DNA from: Polynucleobacter meluiroseus
Lineage (GTDB): Bacteria > Pseudomonadota > Gammaproteobacteria > Burkholderiales > Burkholderiaceae
Assembly (NCBI GenBank): GCA_945867755.1
Contig: CAMBJN010000052.1
Location: forward strand, 1 to 8,614
Direction of reading: 5' to 3'
DNA: 8,614 nt
In this document: positions 5,477 to 8,614 of the stretch, one piece after another
Numbering within the stretch: the stretch's first letter is position 1
Layout of the letters: each line of letters opens with the position of its first letter
Notes under the pieces: generated by a model
What the model saw: only the letters and a program-made list of their open reading frames with translations
The model's database searches: none
Told to the model about the DNA's origin: nothing
Made by a program: the position numbers and the translations under genes

Positions 5477-8458
5477 TTAAGCGAACTTCTCAATCTGACA
5501 AATTGTTGTCTTGGTTTCCTGCATCATGGTCACACTGTCGTAACCATATGTTGTTGCAGTGTTCACAGCTTCACCACGTACGATCGGTGCAGCGCCTTTT
5601 GGATAAGCATCCAATATATCTTTACCTTGCCACCATCCTGAGAAGTGGAACGGTATGAATGCCGTATCTGGACCAACACGCTCAGTAACCAAAGCTTTTA
5701 CTTTGATCTTCGCACCAGTTGGAGACTTAACCCACACATACTCACCGTTGCGAATGCCGCGCTTGTTAGCAGCAGCTGGGTTGATTTCAACAAAGTTGTC
5801 TTGTTGCAATTCAGCCAACCATGGGTTTGCGCGAGTCTCTTCACCACCACCCTCGTACTCCACCAAACGACCTGAAGTAAGGATGATTGGGAACTTCTCA
5901 TGCAACTTGTCTTCAACGTTCTTCTGTTGAATTGACTTGTAAAGCGTTGGCATGCGCCAGAAAGCTTTCTTGTCATCATGCGTTGGATACTTAGCAACCA
6001 AATCTGGGCGTGTGCCATAAAGTGGTTCACGGTGCTGAGGAATTGGATCAGGGAAGTTCCAAACAACTGCACGCGCCTTGGCATTACCGAATGGATGACA
6101 ACCGTGGTTCTTCATGATCACACGGATCAATCCGCCAGAAACGTCAGTCTTCCAGTTCTTGCCTTCTGCAGCTTTTTGTTCTGCTTCAGTCAATTCACCC
6201 CACCAGCCAAGTTTCTTAACTAGAGCGTGGTCAAATTCTGGGTAACCAGTCTTGATATCAGCGCCCTTAGAGTGAGAACCATTTTCAGCCAATAAAGTCT
6301 TACCGTCTTTTTCTACACCGAAGTTGGCACGGAAGTTACCGCCACCATCCATCACGTGCTTGCTGGTGTCATAAAGATTTGGGCTACCTGGGTGCTTCAT
6401 TTCTGGTGAACCATAACAAGGCCATGGCAAACCGAAGTAATCACCAGTTGTATCGTAACCAGTCACTGGATCTTTACCACCCTTAGACTTCAATGTCTTC
6501 ACGTCAAACACATGCATCATGTGCATGTGAGCTTTTAGACGCTCTGGTGAATGTCCTGAGTAACCAATTGTCCATACAGACTTATTGATTTCGCGCAAGA
6601 TAGATTCAACTTCTGGCTCTTTCCAATCTTTACCAGCAAACTTGCTCTTCAACATCTTGTAGTTCTTTGACAACTCATTGCCAAAGCCAAGCTTGTCAGC
6701 CATAGCTTGCATGATCACGTGGTCAGGTACTGACTCCCATAGTGGATCAATTACTTTTTCACGCCACTGAACTGAACGGTTAGATGCAGTTGCTGAACCA
6801 ACAGTTTCAAACTGTGTACAAGCTGGCAACAAGTAAACAGCACGATCTTTGTTCACTTGAGCGCCCTCAACCTGCATTGCGGCCATAGCAGCTGTAGCAC
6901 TTGGGTATGGATCAACCACAACCAACAACTCCAACTTGTCCATCGCCTTCTTCATATCAAGACCGCGAGTTTGTGAGTTTGGAGCATGACCCCAGAAGAA
7001 CACGCCCTTCACATTACTACCTTGATCGATCAACTCTTTTTTCTCAAGAACAGCATCCACCCAACGTGAAACTGTTGTTCCTGATTTCTCCATCATGTTT
7101 GGAGCAAATTGAGCTTTGATCCAATCATAATCAACACCCCACACACCGGCGAAGTGCTTCCATGAACCTGGAAGAAGACCGTAGTAACCTGGCAATGAGT
7201 CTGGGTTAGGACCAACGTCTGTTGCACCTTGAACGTTATCGTGACCACGGAAAATGTTTGTACCGCCGCCTGATTTACCGACGTTACCTAATGCCAATTG
7301 CAAGATACATGAGGCACGAACCATGGCGTTACCAATCGTGTGCTGAGTCTGACCCATACACCAAACGATTGTTCCTGGGCGGTTCTCATGAAGAGTCTTA
7401 GCAACTTGGAATACTTGAGCTTCAGTAGCACCGCAAGCTTCTTCAACTTTTGCTGGTGTCCACTTTTCAAGAACATCCTTCTTAACATCTTCCATACCGT
7501 AAACACGGTCGTTAAGATATTTCTTATCTTCCCAACCATTTTTGAAGATGTGATAAAGCACACCAAACAAGAATGGAATGTCTGAACCAGAGCGAATACG
7601 CACGAATTGATCAGCCTTAGCAGCTGTACGTGTGTAACGTGGATCAACCACAATCATTTTGCAACCAGCTTCTTTGGCATGCAACATGTGCAATAGTGAA
7701 ACAGGGTGAGCTTCAGCAGCGTTTGAACCAATGTAGATAGCAGCTTTAGAGTTCTGCATATCGTTATAGCTGTTGGTCATCGCGCCATAACCCCAAGTGT
7801 TCGCAACACCAGCCACTGTTGTTGAGTGACAAATACGCGCTTGGTGGTCAGTATTGTTTGTACCAAAGAAAGAAACGAACTTGCGCAATAGGTAAGCTTG
7901 CTCGTTGTTGTACTTTGATGAACCAATGAAGAACAATGAATCTGGACCTGAAGTCTTCTTCAAGCTCTTCATCTTCGCTGTGATTTCATCAAGAGCCTGA
8001 TCCCAGCTGATTTTTTCGTATTTGCCGTTCACAAGCTTCATTGGGTATTTCAAACGGAACTCACCGTGACCGTGTTCACGAATCGCCGCACCCTTAGCGC
8101 AGTGTGCGCCCAAGTTGATCGGTGAATCAAACACTGGTTCTTGACGAGTCCAAACGCCGTTTTCAACGACTGCATCGATGGCGCAGCCAACTGAACAGTG
8201 TGTACACACAGTGCGTTTAACTTCAATCTTGCCTTTGCCATCAAGCTTTGCTGCTGCAGAAGCTTTGGCTTTTTGCACCAAGGTTAGTTGTGATGCGGCC
8301 AAACCCACACCCACACCAACGCCTGAGCGCTTAAGGAAAGTACGACGATCCATCATTGGGATCGCGGATTGCAAACTGCGCGCTAAGCTGCCAACCATCT
8401 GGGCAGAGTGACGAGAAGCAGCAACTGCTTGTTGTGATGTTTTACGAATCAGACTCAT
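5477..8458 (-). CDS. fdhA: Formate dehydrogenase catalytic (alpha) subunit, Cys type, Tat-exported
   Basis: This 993-residue Mo/W-bis-MGD enzyme oxidises formate to CO2 on the periplasmic side. A twin-arginine signal, DRRTFLKRSG, lies at residues 37-46 after a basic 36-residue leader. The [4Fe-4S] cluster ligands are Cys85, Cys88, Cys92 and Cys120. The active-site segment ARICHS has Cys210 (codon 7829-7831) with His211, where FDH-N has selenocysteine. WCMGQTQHTIGN, GGGTNIFRGHDNVQG and the C-terminal dinucleotide-binding domain (about 856-993, beginning FPIILTSGRLVEY) are typical of the FDH-N/FDH-O family. The size matches FdnG. The ATG at 8458 has GAGGG 7 bases upstream. An internal Met at 35/36 could be an alternative start but has no better signal. 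A terminator-like hairpin lies just upstream, between it and the FdhX-like gene. Confidence 0.97.
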   Translation of the reverse strand: MSLIRKTSQQAVAASRHSAQMVGSLARSLQSAIPMMDRRTFLKRSGVGVGVGLAASQLTLVQKAKASAAAKLDGKGKIEVKRTVCTHCSVGCAIDAVVENGVWTRQEPVFDSPINLGAHCAKGAAIREHGHGEFRLKYPMKLVNGKYEKISWDQALDEITAKMKSLKKTSGPDSLFFIGSSKYNNEQAYLLRKFVSFFGTNNTDHQARICHSTTVAGVANTWGYGAMTNSYNDMQNSKAAIYIGSNAAEAHPVSLLHMLHAKEAGCKMIVVDPRYTRTAAKADQFVRIRSGSDIPFLFGVLYHIFKNGWEDKKYLNDRVYGMEDVKKDVLEKWTPAKVEEACGATEAQVFQVAKTLHENRPGTIVWCMGQTQHTIGNAMVRASCILQLALGNVGKSGGGTNIFRGHDNVQGATDVGPNPDSLPGYYGLLPGSWKHFAGVWGVDYDWIKAQFAPNMMEKSGTTVSRWVDAVLEKKELIDQGSNVKGVFFWGHAPNSQTRGLDMKKAMDKLELLVVVDPYPSATAAMAAMQVEGAQVNKDRAVYLLPACTQFETVGSATASNRSVQWREKVIDPLWESVPDHVIMQAMADKLGFGNELSKNYKMLKSKFAGKDWKEPEVESILREINKSVWTIGYSGHSPERLKAHMHMMHVFDVKTLKSKGGKDPVTGYDTTGDYFGLPWPCYGSPEMKHPGSPNLYDTSKHVMDGGGNFRANFGVEKDGKTLLAENGSHSKGADIKTGYPEFDHALVKKLGWWGELTEAEQKAAEGKNWKTDVSGGLIRVIMKNHGCHPFGNAKARAVVWNFPDPIPQHREPLYGTRPDLVAKYPTHDDKKAFWRMPTLYKSIQQKNVEDKLHEKFPIILTSGRLVEYEGGGEETRANPWLAELQQDNFVEINPAAANKRGIRNGEYVWVKSPTGAKIKVKALVTERVGPDTAFIPFHFSGWWQGKDILDAYPKGAAPIVRGEAVNTATTYGYDSVTMMQETKTTICQIEKFA

Positions 8459-8483
8459 GGTTAAACCCTCAAAGATTCAAGAG

Positions 8484-8520
8484 AAATAAAAAAACACTCG
8501 TTTAAAAATTAAACGAGTGT
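8484..8520 (-). terminator. Intrinsic terminator or attenuator between the FdhX-like gene and fdhA
   Basis: ACACTCGTTTA (8494-8504) pairs perfectly with 8510-8520, giving an 11-pair stem and a five-base loop. On the minus strand it is followed by six T residues, an A and three more T. The stop codon TAA of the upstream gene (8509-8511) lies at the end of the first arm. The fdhA start is about 26 bases beyond the T-tract. There is no room for a promoter, so the hairpin probably sets the ratio between the small protein and fdhA transcripts rather than ending the operon. Confidence 0.82.
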
Positions 8521-8614
8521 AGTTTTGTAATATTTACGGACATGATCAGATAGCTTGTAACCCTTGCTATCTTCAATCATGGTAGAGGCTTGTTCAGCGA
8601 TGGCTGTTCCCAAT
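8509..8614 (-). CDS. FdhX-like small protein, C-terminal part (5' end outside window)
   Basis: The minus strand has an open frame entering from the right edge and ending with TAA at 8509-8511, giving 34 residues from LGTAIAEQAS to the end. The C-terminus, YKLSDHVRKYYKTTLV, resembles the conserved tail (pattern Y-x-L-S/T-x-H-V-x-x-Y-Y-x-T-T) that I know from the small Tat-signal proteins encoded just before fdhA in several proteobacterial fdh operons. The N-terminal Tat signal would lie outside the window. Its function in the family is not well defined; it may take part in FDH export or assembly. It directly precedes fdhA, separated by a terminator hairpin that includes its stop codon. The identification rests on a short fragment and on its position. 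Confidence 0.72.
   Translation of the reverse strand, partial: LGTAIAEQASTMIEDSKGYKLSDHVRKYYKTTLV

Noticed and set aside
5645..5930. Overlapping plus-strand open frames within fdhA
   Set aside because: Shadow frames of a strongly conserved coding region, without recognisable domains.
6508..6532. Inverted repeat rich in CATG/TGCA within fdhA
   Set aside because: It encodes a His/Met-rich stretch (HMHMMHV) in a conserved region of the alpha subunit. The symmetry is explained by the repeated His and Met codons.
8354..8458. Possibility that fdhA starts at Met35 or Met36, directly before the twin-arginine motif
   Set aside because: The upstream ATG has a good GAGGG site at 7 bases and the leader is basic and in frame. 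A long n-region before the Tat motif is acceptable, so the upstream start is preferred.

Overview
The window looks like a chromosomal segment from a betaproteobacterium of the order Burkholderiales. The moderate GC content (mid-40s percent by eye) and the protein types would suit a Polynucleobacter-like freshwater lineage. That placement is an inference from gene content and sequence style, not a database match. Every gene I can support lies on the minus strand, so transcription runs from high to low coordinates. I see no supportable plus-strand gene, RNA gene, insertion sequence or CRISPR array.

Region 8614 to 3522 encodes a membrane-bound, periplasm-facing respiratory formate dehydrogenase. 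In order of transcription it holds: the 3' end of a small FdhX-like protein; fdhA, a Tat-exported catalytic subunit with Mo/W-bis-MGD, one Fe-S cluster and Cys in place of selenocysteine; fdhB, with four [4Fe-4S] clusters; a 77-residue lipoprotein; and fdhC, a di-haem cytochrome b with an N-terminal extension. Electrons from formate would pass from FdhA to FdhB to FdhC and into the quinone pool.

Region 3425 to 1634 is a maturation block. fdhD (sulfur transfer to the cofactor) overlaps mobA (conversion of molybdopterin to its guanine dinucleotide form), and a DsrE-family protein with one cysteine and a TTG start follows after 3 bases. dcd (dCTP deaminase, 1582-1013) comes next with no visible terminator before it, and ends at a clear intrinsic terminator. 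The 5' two-thirds of nothing else intervenes: after a 261-base intergenic region lies the N-terminal part of an Orn/Lys/Arg decarboxylase (751-1), which runs off the left edge. dcd and the decarboxylase look like housekeeping genes beside which the fdh cluster sits.

The most notable points are two strong intrinsic terminators inside the fdh cluster, each so close to the next start codon that no promoter fits between. One of them contains the upstream gene's stop codon in its stem. FdhD has lost the second cysteine of the CxxC motif known from E. coli, while a single-cysteine DsrE-like protein is encoded in the same block. A small lipoprotein gene is translationally coupled to fdhB. FdhB has no membrane anchor, whereas FdhC carries an additional N-terminal membrane segment.
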